Source of the DNA: Labrys sp. KNU-23
GTDB taxonomy: Bacteria > Pseudomonadota > Alphaproteobacteria > Rhizobiales > Labraceae
NCBI RefSeq assembly: GCF_008330945.1
Contig: NZ_CP043488.1
Coordinates: 1,958,501-2,022,500, forward strand
Length of the DNA: 64,000 bases
Reading direction: 5' to 3'
Below the pieces are notes generated by a model. It made no database searches, was not told where the DNA came from, and saw nothing but the letters and a program-made list of their open reading frames with translations. Shown in pieces: positions 51,489-60,119 of the stretch. Made by a program: the position numbers and the translations under genes. The number at the start of each line of letters is the position of its first letter. Within the stretch, counting starts at the first letter, position 1.

Positions 51489-52226
51489 TTATGCCGGCCT
51501 GTTGGTGGTCAGGTAGCGGCTGCCCAGCGAATAGCGGCTGCCGACATAGGTGAAGGTGTTCACGGTCGCGACAACAGGCCCCGAGAAGGTCTTGCGATGC
51601 AGGACGAGGCAGCTGTCGCCGGGGCGGATGTGGAGCAGGCGCGCGGTTTCCTCCCCTGCCGGCAGGGCGCTGATCAGATGCTCCACCTCGGTGAGCGGGG
51701 TCGACTGCTGCAGATATTCGTAGGTCGCCGCAACCGTATAGTCCTGGTCGAGATAGCCACTGACCAGATCGGTGTTGACATAGCGCTCCTCGAGCTGCAC
51801 GGGCACGCCGTTCTCGAAATGGATGACGATCGAGTGGTCGACCGGCTTGATCGCCTCGAACTCGAAGGCGATCATCAGTTCGGGCGTTGGCTGCGATATG
51901 CGTTCGAGCGTGACGACCTCGGCGCGATGGCGGCTGCCGCGTGCCTTGATCTCGCTGGCGATATTGCTGATCTCGATGAGCGTCGATTGCGGTTTGGGCG
52001 GCGCCACGAAGGTGCCGACGCCAGGGATGCGGCGCAAATGCCCCTGTACGGTCAGCTCGCGCAAGGCCCGGTGCACGGTCATGCGCGAGACGCCGAGAGC
52101 AGCGACGAGATCGTGCTCCGAAGGCAGCCGTGCATGGCGACCCCATTTGCCGCTGGCGATGTTGCCGAGGACGAAGTCCTTGACCTTCTCGTAGAGGGGG
52201 GAGGCGGAGTCGGAAAGAACGTCCAT
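51489..52226 (-). CDS. GntR-family regulator, HutC subfamily (UTRA domain)
   Basis: A 245-residue regulator. The N-terminal winged helix is typical (PLYEKVKDFVLGNIASGKWGRHARLPSEHDLVAALGVSRMTVHRALREL, begun at about residue 11) and the UTRA ligand domain follows (about 90-235; SRHRAEVVTLERIS, LEERYVNTDLVSGYLDQDY). The opening resembles rhizobial HutC proteins. GGAG precedes the start at 52226. The matching HutC-type consensus operator at 58978-58993 sits over the promoter of the transporter operon upstream, so it most likely represses this cluster rather than hut genes, none of which are here. Confidence 0.88.
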   Translation of the reverse strand: MDVLSDSASPLYEKVKDFVLGNIASGKWGRHARLPSEHDLVAALGVSRMTVHRALRELTVQGHLRRIPGVGTFVAPPKPQSTLIEISNIASEIKARGSRHRAEVVTLERISQPTPELMIAFEFEAIKPVDHSIVIHFENGVPVQLEERYVNTDLVSGYLDQDYTVAATYEYLQQSTPLTEVEHLISALPAGEETARLLHIRPGDSCLVLHRKTFSGPVVATVNTFTYVGSRYSLGSRYLTTNRPA

Positions 52227-52294
52227 GGTCCTGTCTCCTGCGTGGGGTGTCGAGAAAGCCTGTCGGGTCATGCAATCGGGAAAATGGAGGCCTG

Positions 52295-53311
52295 CTAGTC
52301 GGTGAGCTGGACGATGGTTTTCAATTTGGCGCCTGGGCCGGCCAGCAGGCGCTCATAGGCCGCCGGGATCTCGTCCAGGCTAGGCAGGATTTCGCAGAGC
52401 TGCTCCAGTGCGCCTTGCAACTGCACCAGCAGCGAGGCGGCCTGGATGAGTTCGTCGTCGGCGAAGGCATGGCAGCCGACAAGGGCTATCTCCCGTTCGA
52501 CCAGCAGGGTGGGGTCGAGGTCGAGCCTGCCATGGCCGATGCCGACCAGGCAGAGCGTGCCCGCGCCGGCGAGGAGACCGAGCGCCGTGGCGATTGCCCC
52601 GGCATGTCCCGTCGCATCGATGGCATGGCGCAGGCGCCGCTCTCCAAGCGCCACGGCGATGTCCTCCGACACCAGGCCGACCCGCATGCCTCCGCACAAG
52701 GCGGACACCAGGTCGGCGCGCGCGGCATTGGCGTCGCTGAGCAGGATGGGGCCGTCGTGGAGATGGGCGAGCAGCAGGGCGCACAATCCTCCGATCGTGC
52801 CGCAGCCGACCACCAGCACCGGTTCGCCGCGCGGCGCGGCGAGGCGCCGTACCGCATGCAGCGCCACCGCCAGCGGCTCGGCCATGGCAGCTATCCGCGC
52901 CGGCAGTGACGGCGCATGCGGCACGAGCAGCCGAGCCGGCAATTGCACGGCATCGGCGAACCCGCCATCGCAGGCCTCGCCGATGAAGCCGAGCTTCTCG
53001 CAGACGTTGTGGCGTCCATCGGCACAGGCGGGGCAGTTTCCGCACCAGACTCTCGAATCGGCGACGACGACATCGCCGACCGCAAACCCGCTTACACCCT
53101 CACCGATCGCCGTCACCCGGCCGCAGAACTCGTGGCCCGCAACCGAGGGGCGGCGGGTGATCCACTGGCCGGTCCGGTAATTGTGCAGATCCGAGCCGCA
53201 GATGCCGGCGGCCCTGACCGCGAGGTTCACATGGCCGGGCGGTGGCGGTGGGGGCGGCTCGACCGCTTCCACGCGCAGGTCCCTGACATCATACAGCCGG
53301 ACAGCCTTCAT
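52295..53311 (-). CDS. Zinc-dependent alcohol dehydrogenase (MDR family)
   Basis: A 338-residue Zn dehydrogenase. Catalytic zinc ligands are in GICGSDLHNY (Cys) and AGHEFCGRV (His-Glu); the structural zinc site is CGNCPACADGRHNVC; the nucleotide motif is VVGCGTIGGLCALLL. A run of seven prolines near residue 19 is unusual. It resembles threonine/sorbitol dehydrogenases and should oxidise a secondary alcohol with NAD+. It lies 3 bp after the HisD-paralogue gene, so both act on one pathway. Confidence 0.9.
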   Translation of the reverse strand: MKAVRLYDVRDLRVEAVEPPPPPPPGHVNLAVRAAGICGSDLHNYRTGQWITRRPSVAGHEFCGRVTAIGEGVSGFAVGDVVVADSRVWCGNCPACADGRHNVCEKLGFIGEACDGGFADAVQLPARLLVPHAPSLPARIAAMAEPLAVALHAVRRLAAPRGEPVLVVGCGTIGGLCALLLAHLHDGPILLSDANAARADLVSALCGGMRVGLVSEDIAVALGERRLRHAIDATGHAGAIATALGLLAGAGTLCLVGIGHGRLDLDPTLLVEREIALVGCHAFADDELIQAASLLVQLQGALEQLCEILPSLDEIPAAYERLLAGPGAKLKTIVQLTD

Positions 53312-53314
53312 CGC

Positions 53315-54646
53315 TCAGCCGCCCTTCTTCTTCAGATAGGCCTCGCGGATCGGCGAGACGGCATTGGCATGGGAAGAAAAGCCCTCATAGAGCGCGAGCT
53401 TGTGGGAATGGCGGGCAAATTCTGCATAGGCCGGCGCGGTGACATAGCCGATCGAGGAGCGCTTGACGAAATCGGTGACCGAAAGCGGACCGTAGGTCCG
53501 GGCCCACCGGCTGGTCGGCAGCACCGCATTCGGCCCGAGTGAGAAATTGGCGATGCTGACCGGCGTGTGGGTCCCCATCAGGATCTCGGAGGCCTCGGTG
53601 ATGTGGCCGAGATGGATGAAGGGCTCTTCGGACAGGATTTCCAGATGCTCGGGCGCATAGTCGTTGACGAACTGGTAGCTCTCTTCGATCGAGGAGGTCA
53701 GCACCACGCCGCCGGTGCTGCCGGTCAGCACAGCCTTGGAGAAGGCGACGCGCTGCTCGGTCATGCGGGCCCAATGCTCGGGCAAGGCGGCGAGCGCCTC
53801 TTCGGCCACCCGGCGGCTATGGGTGACCAGATAGGCCGAGGAATCCGGGCCGTGCTCGGCTTCGATCAGCAGATCGAGCGCGGCGAGGCCGCCATGCACG
53901 CTGTCGTCGGCCAGGATCATCACCTCGGAAGGGCCGGCAGGCAGGCCGGTATCGATGACGCCGGAGAGCAGGCGCTTGGCGGCGACCACCCAGGGACTGC
54001 CGGGGCCGACGATCTTGAGGGCCGGCTTGACGGTTTCAGTGCCATAGGCGACGGCGGCGACCGCCTGTGCCCCGCCGACCTTGTAGACGGTCTCCACGCC
54101 CGCGAGCCTGGCGGCGACCAGCGTGGCCGCATCGACGCCGCCGTCGGGCGCCGGCGGGGTGACGATGGCGAGGTTGGGCACGCCGGCGACCACGGCCGGA
54201 ACCGAGGTCATCATGGTCACGGACGGAAAGGAGCCCTTGCCGCGCGGCACATAGAGGGCGACCGACTGGATCGGGGTGAAGCGATCGCCGGCATAGGCGC
54301 CCGGCCGGATCTCCTTCAGCCACATCGCCTCGGGTTTCTGCTCCTCATGGAAGCGGCGGATATTGTCGATGCCGAAGGTGATCGCCTCGATGACGTCGCT
54401 ATCGACCTGCTTGAAGGCGGCATCGAACTCGGCTGGCGTGACCCTGAGGTTCGCTTCGCTCACATCGGCCCTGTCCAGTTCCCGGCCGAAGCGGGCCAGT
54501 GCGGCATCGCCCTCGGTCCTGACCGCCTCCAGGATCGGCGCGACCTTCTCGATGAATTTGGAAATGTCCGTTTCCGAACGGCGCAGCAGGGCGGCCTTCT
54601 CCTCCGCGCTGAGGCTGGCATAGTCGTAGAAGCGGGCTGAGGTCAT
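53315..54646 (-). CDS. Histidinol-dehydrogenase paralogue (HpsN-like candidate)
   Basis: A 443-residue HisD-family protein. The catalytic Glu-His pair is kept (APEHLEI, Glu333/His334), as are two zinc-ligand histidines (His265 in EAEHGP, His426 in SSHANAV). The other two E. coli zinc ligands, Gln259 and Asp360, align with Glu262 and Asn367; the substrate-contacting TNH of HisD reads PNA (Ala374); and PGGSAPLPS is PRGKGSFPS. These changes and the catabolic context argue against histidine synthesis. HpsN, which oxidises 2,3-dihydroxypropanesulfonate to sulfolactate, is a HisD homologue clustered with alcohol dehydrogenases. An analogous diol oxidation is inferred, not shown. Confidence 0.8.
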   Translation of the reverse strand: MTSARFYDYASLSAEEKAALLRRSETDISKFIEKVAPILEAVRTEGDAALARFGRELDRADVSEANLRVTPAEFDAAFKQVDSDVIEAITFGIDNIRRFHEEQKPEAMWLKEIRPGAYAGDRFTPIQSVALYVPRGKGSFPSVTMMTSVPAVVAGVPNLAIVTPPAPDGGVDAATLVAARLAGVETVYKVGGAQAVAAVAYGTETVKPALKIVGPGSPWVVAAKRLLSGVIDTGLPAGPSEVMILADDSVHGGLAALDLLIEAEHGPDSSAYLVTHSRRVAEEALAALPEHWARMTEQRVAFSKAVLTGSTGGVVLTSSIEESYQFVNDYAPEHLEILSEEPFIHLGHITEASEILMGTHTPVSIANFSLGPNAVLPTSRWARTYGPLSVTDFVKRSSIGYVTAPAYAEFARHSHKLALYEGFSSHANAVSPIREAYLKKKGG

Positions 54647-54686
54647 CGTTCTGTCCTGGGTGCGCGGCCTCGCAGGGCCGGGGAGG

Positions 54687-55487
54687 TCATTTGGATTTGA
54701 GGAAGATGTCGAGGCCGACGAGCCGGTCGAGCAAGGCGATGGCGATGCCGGCGCAGGCGATGAAGACCACGGAAATGGCGGCCAGATCCGGCGTGATGAT
54801 GGAGCGGATGGAATTGTAGATCTGCACCGGCAGGGTGACGGAGCGGGCATCCACCAGGAGCAGGCTGACCAGGAACTCGTTGAGGGCGAGGATGAACATC
54901 AGGAGCGAACCGGTAATCACGCCCGGCAGCACCGCAGGCAGGGTGATGTAGAGGAAGCGCTGCAAGGGCGGCGCGCCGCAATTGGCCGCGGCCAGTTCCA
55001 GGTCCGGGCTGAGATTGCTGGCGCTGGCCGTGACGGCCCAGATCATGAAGGGCAGGTTGATCACGCAGCAGGCGATGCCCACGGGCCAGAGCCGGCCGAG
55101 CACGCCGAGATTGCCGAAGACCAGCATCATGCCGATGCCCGAGCCGATCAGCGGGATGGTGAAGGGCAGCAGCAGGTAGACCTGGATCGAGCGTTCGAAG
55201 CGCACCTTGTATTTGGCGAGCGCGATGCCGGCCAGCGTGCCGACGGGCACTGCGATGAGCGTGCAGATCGTCGCCACGATCAGCGAGCGCAGGAAGGCCT
55301 GGCGCAGGTCGCTCGCCTGGGCGATGGCGCCGTACCAGCGCAGGGAAAAGCCTTCGGGCGGGAAGGTGATGATGTTGCCCGCGGTGAAGGAGGCGCCGAG
55401 CACCACGATGGTTGGCGCCGACAGCATCACCAGTGCCGCGACCACGAAGCCCCAGATCACGATGGACTTGCTGGTGCTGCCGGTCAT
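54687..55487 (-). CDS. Spermidine/putrescine-type ABC permease (PotC-like)
   Basis: A 266-residue permease. Start at 55487 overlaps the preceding permease stop (ATGA). Six helices and the EAA loop SPDLELAAANCGAPPLQRFLYITLPAVLPGV are present. The family includes importers of polyamines, 2-aminoethylphosphonate, Fe3+ and other small organics. It is followed by the HisD-paralogue gene after 40 bp, tying transport to catabolism. Confidence 0.92.
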   Translation of the reverse strand: MTGSTSKSIVIWGFVVAALVMLSAPTIVVLGASFTAGNIITFPPEGFSLRWYGAIAQASDLRQAFLRSLIVATICTLIAVPVGTLAGIALAKYKVRFERSIQVYLLLPFTIPLIGSGIGMMLVFGNLGVLGRLWPVGIACCVINLPFMIWAVTASASNLSPDLELAAANCGAPPLQRFLYITLPAVLPGVITGSLLMFILALNEFLVSLLLVDARSVTLPVQIYNSIRSIITPDLAAISVVFIACAGIAIALLDRLVGLDIFLKSK

Positions 55488-56428
55488 TTGCGTTCTCCAC
55501 TCATGGCCAGCGTGCCGGCCCCGAACAGCATGAACACCACGCCGACGAGAAGGGAGCCGACCGCCACCAGCATCAGGCAGAGCGTGGCGCCCAGGCCCTG
55601 GTCGGAGGTGCGGAAGAACTGGTCGTAGATGGCGTTGGCGATGAAATCCTGCGTGCCGCCGCCCAGAATGGCGGGCACCGCGAAATCGGTCAGCGAGAGG
55701 GTGACGACGACGAGGCCGGCACCCACCAGGCCCGGGCGGGCGAGGGGCAGGACGATGTGGCGGAAGGTTCTCACCCAGCCCGCGCCGAGCGAAGCGGCGG
55801 CGGCTTCCAGTTCTGCCGGTATCGCCGTCAGGGCCGGCGCCAGCATCAGCACGGCGAAGGGCAGCATGTACTGGACGAGGCCGAAGAGCACGGCGGGATA
55901 ATTGTAGAGCAGGCGCATCGGCGCGACGCCAACCAGGCCGAGGGCCTCGTTGACCATGCCCTGATTGCCCAGGATGATCAGCCAGCCATAGGCACGCACC
56001 ACCTGGCCGATGAAGAAGGGCAGGAACAGCGCGACCAGGAGGAATTTGCGCAGGCCTGAAGATGGCGTGCGCACCATCAGATAGGCATAGGGGAAGGCCA
56101 GGATCAGGGTGGCAAGCGTCACGATGACGGCGCCCATCAGGCTGCGCCCGGCCACGGCGGTGAAGAAGCTCTCGCTCACCACGCGCTGGTAGTTGGCGAG
56201 GGTATAGTTCTCCGACATCAGGAAGGTGCTGGTGTCGAGCACGCGCAGGCTGGCATCGCCCATCTGGACCAGACCGAGCACCAGAAGTCCGACCAACACG
56301 AGCGCCGGCAGCAGCATCAGATAGGGTAGCCCAGCCTTGAAGCTCGACGGCCACAGGAAAGCGGCCAGGCGCTCAAGCGCATCCATGATGCGCCAGGTCA
56401 GGGGATAGGCGGCACGCGAAGAGCGCAT
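55484..56428 (-). CDS. Spermidine/putrescine-type ABC permease (PotB-like)
   Basis: A 314-residue permease. The start at 56428 (MRSSRAAYPLTWRIM) has AAGGA upstream; a later ATG at 56386 is possible, and longer frames run through repeat DNA. FKAGLPYLMLLPALVLVGLLVLGLVQMGDASL forms helix 1, and AELEAAAASLGAGWVRTFRHIVLPLARPGL is the EAA loop. It pairs with the PotC-like protein. Confidence 0.9.
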   Translation of the reverse strand: MRSSRAAYPLTWRIMDALERLAAFLWPSSFKAGLPYLMLLPALVLVGLLVLGLVQMGDASLRVLDTSTFLMSENYTLANYQRVVSESFFTAVAGRSLMGAVIVTLATLILAFPYAYLMVRTPSSGLRKFLLVALFLPFFIGQVVRAYGWLIILGNQGMVNEALGLVGVAPMRLLYNYPAVLFGLVQYMLPFAVLMLAPALTAIPAELEAAAASLGAGWVRTFRHIVLPLARPGLVGAGLVVVTLSLTDFAVPAILGGGTQDFIANAIYDQFFRTSDQGLGATLCLMLVAVGSLLVGVVFMLFGAGTLAMSGERK

Positions 56429-56448
56429 CCTGTCGGTCCTTAGTGGGA

Positions 56449-56605
56449 TTTGCCTTCTCCCCTTGCGGGAGAAGGTGCCCCGAAGGGGCGGATGAGGGGT
56501 GAAACACGACCTTGCAAGGTATTTGCCAACACCCCTCATCCCCCTGCCGGGACCTAAGGCACTTCCATGGGAAGTGCCAGATCCCGCAAAGGGAGAAGCC
56601 TCCTT
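56449..56605. repeat. REP-type inverted repeat between binding-protein and permease genes
   Basis: Left half: CCTTCTCCC-CTTGC-GGGAGAAGG, then CCCCGAAGGGGCGGATGAGGGG. Right half: ACACCCCTCATCCCCCTGCC and further pairing around GGCACTTCC/GGAAGTGCC. Same family as 31680-31755. Placed after the binding-protein gene it may, like the hairpins at 46834, favour binding-protein expression. Confidence 0.75.
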
Positions 56606-56609
56606 GGCC

Positions 56610-57716
56610 TCAGCCCTGCATGATTTCCTTGAACTTGGCGAACCACTTGCTCTCGTTCTCCACCTGCGTCCGCGACGAGATGCGGATGAGGTGCTTGAAA
56701 TCCTCTTCCTTGGTCGGATAGGCGGGATTGTTGACGAGATCGGCCGGCGGGGTGAGGCCGGGCACCACGCCTGGCAGGCCAAGGCCGTCGAGCCAGACCT
56801 GCTGGGCTTCCTTGGTCAGGGCATGGTTGATGTACTGCTTGGCCCAGTAGAGCTCGTTCTCCGGCAGGCCCTTGGGGATCCACAGCCCGTCCGTGTCGAA
56901 CTTGGCGCCTTCCTCGGGTACCACCCAGGCGAGGTCGATGCCGTTCTTCTTGGCCTCGCGCGCATTGGTGGAAATGGTGCAGGCTGCGTCGATCTCGCCC
57001 TTCTGGAACCAGGTGGTGAAATCGGGGTCCTCGCCGAGCAAGGGCTGCTGCTCCTTCACCTTGGCGATGAAGTCCCAGGCTGCCTGCATGTTGGCCGGAA
57101 TGTCCTCCAGCTTGCCGCCGCCGGCGACCTGGGCAGGGAAATGGAAGCCGATGCCGTCATTGTAGAGCGCGATGCGGCGCTTCAGCTTGGGATCGAGCAG
57201 GTCCTTCCAGGATTTGGGCGCGCCATTCGGGAAGGCCGATGGCCGATAGGCCAGCACATAGACATAGCCATAGGTGTTGACGATCGGATAGCCGTCGAGG
57301 CCGACGGGCTTGGCAAGCTCGGTGGTGTTCTTGAGGTTGGGCAGGTCGGAAAGGTCTTCCGTCACGCCGCGCAGCGCCGATTTGGTGGCGTTGGTGGTGG
57401 TGTCCCAGTTCACATGGATCGGCGGGGTGCGCTTCTGGGCCACGGCCGCCCAGAGCTTGGGCTGGATCTCGTTGTCCTCGGTCAGATCGTGGCGCACGGC
57501 GATGCCGGTCTTCTTGGTGAAGCTGTCCGAGACACCCGCCTTCAGGGCGTCGACCCAGCTGCCGCCCCAGGCGCGCACGATGATCTCGGAGGGCTTTTCG
57601 GGCTCGGCAGCCATGGCCCGGCCCGTGCCCAAGGTGGCGGAGGCGCCCGCCGCCAGCAGGGAGGCGAGCAAAGTGCGCCGGCGGATCTCAACCGACAGGA
57701 ACTGATCTTGTGACAT
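56610..57716 (-). CDS. PotD-type ABC substrate-binding protein with Tat-like signal
   Basis: A 368-residue extracellular solute-binding protein. The leader MSQDQFLSVEIRRRTLLASL carries a twin-arginine motif and ends GRAMAA before EPEKPSEIIVRAWGG; AWGGSWVDALKAGVSDSFTKKTGI is typical for the PotD/AfuA group. AGGAG precedes the start at 57716. The substrate is unknown; the neighbours predict a small hydroxylated organic compound. It sits between the ATPase and permease genes. Confidence 0.92.
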   Translation of the reverse strand: MSQDQFLSVEIRRRTLLASLLAAGASATLGTGRAMAAEPEKPSEIIVRAWGGSWVDALKAGVSDSFTKKTGIAVRHDLTEDNEIQPKLWAAVAQKRTPPIHVNWDTTTNATKSALRGVTEDLSDLPNLKNTTELAKPVGLDGYPIVNTYGYVYVLAYRPSAFPNGAPKSWKDLLDPKLKRRIALYNDGIGFHFPAQVAGGGKLEDIPANMQAAWDFIAKVKEQQPLLGEDPDFTTWFQKGEIDAACTISTNAREAKKNGIDLAWVVPEEGAKFDTDGLWIPKGLPENELYWAKQYINHALTKEAQQVWLDGLGLPGVVPGLTPPADLVNNPAYPTKEEDFKHLIRISSRTQVENESKWFAKFKEIMQG

Positions 57717-57759
57717 CACTGGTTCTCCTCTGGATCGGACCCTTCTCGGGGTCGCTTTT

Positions 57760-57789
57760 TCACTTCTTGAAGATTCACTTCTTGAAGAT
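57760..57789. repeat. Tandem 15-bp duplication spanning the ATPase stop codon
   Basis: Two perfect tandem copies of TCACTTCTTGAAGAT (57760-57774, 57775-57789). Read on the minus strand each encodes IFKK-stop, so the gene carries a spare copy of its own last codons and stop. Confidence 0.85.
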
Positions 57790-58914
57790 TTGCATATCCT
57801 TGGCATTCCATCCCAGGCTGACGGCCTCGCCCGGATCGAATTGCTGATGCGCGATGGGATCGTGATCGAAGACCCGCAGCAGCGCGCCGTCGAGAGCCGG
57901 AACCCGTATTTCGTAGACGATACGCTCGCCCTCGAAGATAGAATCCTCGACCACGCCGTCCACGATGGTCTCGAGGTCCTGGAGCCTCTCCGCGCTCGGC
58001 GCGATCCGGATCTGCTCGGCCCTGACCGTGCCCTGGCAGGCCTCGCCGGGTGCCGGCGGTTCGGCGGGATTGGCAGCCACGCCGACCAGGCTGCGACCCG
58101 CACTGGTGAAGGCCAGGGTGGAGACAGTCGCCGCACCGGCGACGCCCTCGATGAAATTGGTGACGCCGATGAAATTGGCGACGAAGGCATTGGCCGGCGT
58201 CCGGTAGGCGTCGAGCGGGCGGGCCTTCTGCTGAATCTGGCCGCCATCCATCACGATGATTTCGTCGGAGACCACCAGGGCCTCGCGCTGGTCGTGGGTG
58301 ACGTTGATCGTGGTCACCCCGAGCTCCTTCTGGATGCGGCGGAACTCCAACTGCATTTCCTCGCGCAGCTTGCGGTCGAGGGCGGCCAGCGGCTCATCGA
58401 GCAGCAGGAGGTCGGGCTCGAACACCAAGGCGCGCGCGATCGCGACGCGCTGCTGCTGGCCGCCCGACAATTCGTTGATGCGGCGTCCGCCATAGCCGCC
58501 CAGGCGCACGAGCTCGAGATAGCGCTCCACCTTGGCGGCGATGCCGCGGGCGTCGTGGCGGCGCATCTTGAGGGGAAAGGCGACGTTTTCGGCGGCGGTC
58601 ATGTGGGGGAACAGCGCCAGTTTCTGGAACACCATGCCGATGGCCCGCTTGTGCGCCGGCACGGCACTGACGGGCTGGCCGTTGATGAAGATCTCGCCGC
58701 GGGTCGGCGCGTCGAAGCCGGCCACCATGCGCAGGAGTGTGGTCTTGCCCGAGCCGGACGGACCGAGAATGGTGAGGAATTTGCCCTTGGGCAGGTCGAA
58801 GGATGCGCTTTTGACCGCATGGACATCGCCGAAGACCATGGCGACGTCCTTGACGGACACGGCAAAGGAGCTCGCACCGCCAGACAGGCGGCTGCCGAGG
58901 GGCGCAGATTCCAT
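57775..58914 (-). CDS. Spermidine/putrescine-type ABC ATPase (PotA-like)
   Basis: A 379-residue ATPase: Walker A GPSGSGKTT, IGMVFQKLALFPHMTAAENVAFPLKMR, signature LSGGQQQRVAIARAL, Walker B LLLLDEPLAALDRKLREEMQ, switch VTHDQREA, and a C-terminal TOBE/OB regulatory domain (about 270-379). GGGGA precedes the ATG. It is the first gene behind the promoter at 58983-59011, whose -10 box is overlapped by a HutC-type operator, and powers the transporter encoded downstream. Confidence 0.95.
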   Translation of the reverse strand: MESAPLGSRLSGGASSFAVSVKDVAMVFGDVHAVKSASFDLPKGKFLTILGPSGSGKTTLLRMVAGFDAPTRGEIFINGQPVSAVPAHKRAIGMVFQKLALFPHMTAAENVAFPLKMRRHDARGIAAKVERYLELVRLGGYGGRRINELSGGQQQRVAIARALVFEPDLLLLDEPLAALDRKLREEMQLEFRRIQKELGVTTINVTHDQREALVVSDEIIVMDGGQIQQKARPLDAYRTPANAFVANFIGVTNFIEGVAGAATVSTLAFTSAGRSLVGVAANPAEPPAPGEACQGTVRAEQIRIAPSAERLQDLETIVDGVVEDSIFEGERIVYEIRVPALDGALLRVFDHDPIAHQQFDPGEAVSLGWNAKDMQIFKK

Positions 58915-58977
58915 TTCGTTCCCCTGTCTTCCGGGTTGCCGCGTTCGGTCCCGCAGGCCGAATTTATGGCAGCACGA

Positions 58978-59011
58978 AGCTGTCTATACAGCTACATACA
59001 AATACGGTCAA
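58978..59011 (-). promoter_or_regulatory. Promoter with overlapping HutC-type operator
   Basis: On the minus strand TTGACC (59006-59011), a 17-bp spacer and TATAGA (58983-58988) form a good sigma-70 promoter for the ATPase operon. The perfect palindrome AGCTGT-CTAT-ACAGCT (58978-58993) covers the -10 box and contains GTCTATAC, which fits the GT-N-TA-N-AC consensus of the HutC subfamily. Confidence 0.75.
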
Positions 59012-59089
59012 CGCTGTCTGCGCAATTCTTGCCCGTACAGCTATTGTGACTAAATATTGTGCAGCGCATGAAGATCGACGCCGAAGCGA

Positions 59090-59190
59090 TCAAAGCGCTT
59101 TGCGATGAGACGCAATCACCAAAACCGCAAGGACGTGTCGAAATGCGGCGTTGGAGCAGGCAGATGCTCAGCCATGAACGCACTTTGGTC
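59090..59190 (+). repeat. Dispersed intergenic repeat, family A, copy 4 (diverged)
   Basis: Starts near AAAGCGCTTTGCGATGAGACG, keeps CCGCAAGGACGTGTCGAAA and ends GAACGCACTTTGGTCC. It aligns over its length with copies at 16437, 20102 and 51372, with more substitutions. Confidence 0.55.
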
Positions 59191-59195
59191 CGGGA

Positions 59196-59963
59196 TCAGA
59201 TGGAGGCGAGATAGCCGCCATCGACCGGGATGCAATGGCCGGTGACATAGGCCGCGGCATCCGAGCACAGGAACACCGCGACGCCCGCTATATCCGCCTG
59301 CTCGCCAAAGCGCCGTTGCGGGATCTTCGCCAGCATCTGCCCCTGCCACGCCTCGTCCTGGTAGAACACTTCGGTCATGGCTGTGCGGAAATAGCCGGGT
59401 GCGATCGCGTTGACCCGGATGTGGTGAACGGCCCATTCGGCTGCGAGGGCGCGGGTGATCCCGAGCAGGCCGGATTTGGAGGCGCCGTAGGGAACGGCGG
59501 TGGGGATGCCGACGAAGGAGGTGAGGGAGCACAGATTGACGATAGCCCCACTTTCAGTCCCGGCCATGATCCGGCCGGCTGCCTGCGAGCAGAAGAAGGC
59601 GCCCTTGAGGTTGGTGGAGACGATGCTGTCCCACAGGGCCTCGTCGACGTCCAAGGATGGGCGCACGCTCTCGGCGCCGGCATTGTTGACCAGGATGTCG
59701 AGGCCGCCGAGTGTCTCGGCCGCCTGGCCGATCACGGCGCTGCAGTCCTCGACATCGGCGACATCCTGGGCCAGGGCGACGCAGCGGCGCCCGGTTGCCT
59801 CGACGAGTTGGCGGGTGCTTTCGAGATTCTCTAGCCGGCGTGCCGTCACGGCGACATCGGCGCCCGCCTCGGCCAGGGCCACGGCGATGGTCTGGCCGAT
59901 ACCCCGGCTGGCGCCGGTGACGATGGCGCGGCGGCCGGTGAGGTCGAAAATCGGGCGCGACAT
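59196..59963 (-). CDS. Short-chain dehydrogenase/reductase (SDR)
   Basis: A 255-residue SDR: TGASRGIGQTIAVAL, NNAGAES, SLTSFVGIPTAVPYGASKSG (Ser, Tyr, Lys) and a C-terminal DGGYLASI. GAGGAG precedes the start at 59963. It resembles gluconate-5-dehydrogenase/FabG-type enzymes. It lies upstream of the transporter operon promoter in the same orientation and has its own upstream region, so it may be a separate transcription unit of the same pathway. Confidence 0.88.
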   Translation of the reverse strand: MSRPIFDLTGRRAIVTGASRGIGQTIAVALAEAGADVAVTARRLENLESTRQLVEATGRRCVALAQDVADVEDCSAVIGQAAETLGGLDILVNNAGAESVRPSLDVDEALWDSIVSTNLKGAFFCSQAAGRIMAGTESGAIVNLCSLTSFVGIPTAVPYGASKSGLLGITRALAAEWAVHHIRVNAIAPGYFRTAMTEVFYQDEAWQGQMLAKIPQRRFGEQADIAGVAVFLCSDAAAYVTGHCIPVDGGYLASI

Positions 59964-60119
59964 GATGCTCCTCTCGCCATTGGGCAACTGCGATCGCCGG
60001 TTGCTCTGCAATCGGGTCGGTGAAGGCTGTCTTAATTTCATCAGACAAAATCGCGCGGATCGCAAGGTGCCGAGGCTGCTGGTCTGGGGCAATCGTTCAG
60101 CTTTGCGCAGAACGGTTCT

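Noticed and set aside
41058..52226. HutD and a HutC-like regulator as parts of a histidine-utilisation locus
   Set aside because: They are 10 kb apart, and no hutU, hutH, hutI, hutG or hutF gene occurs in the window.
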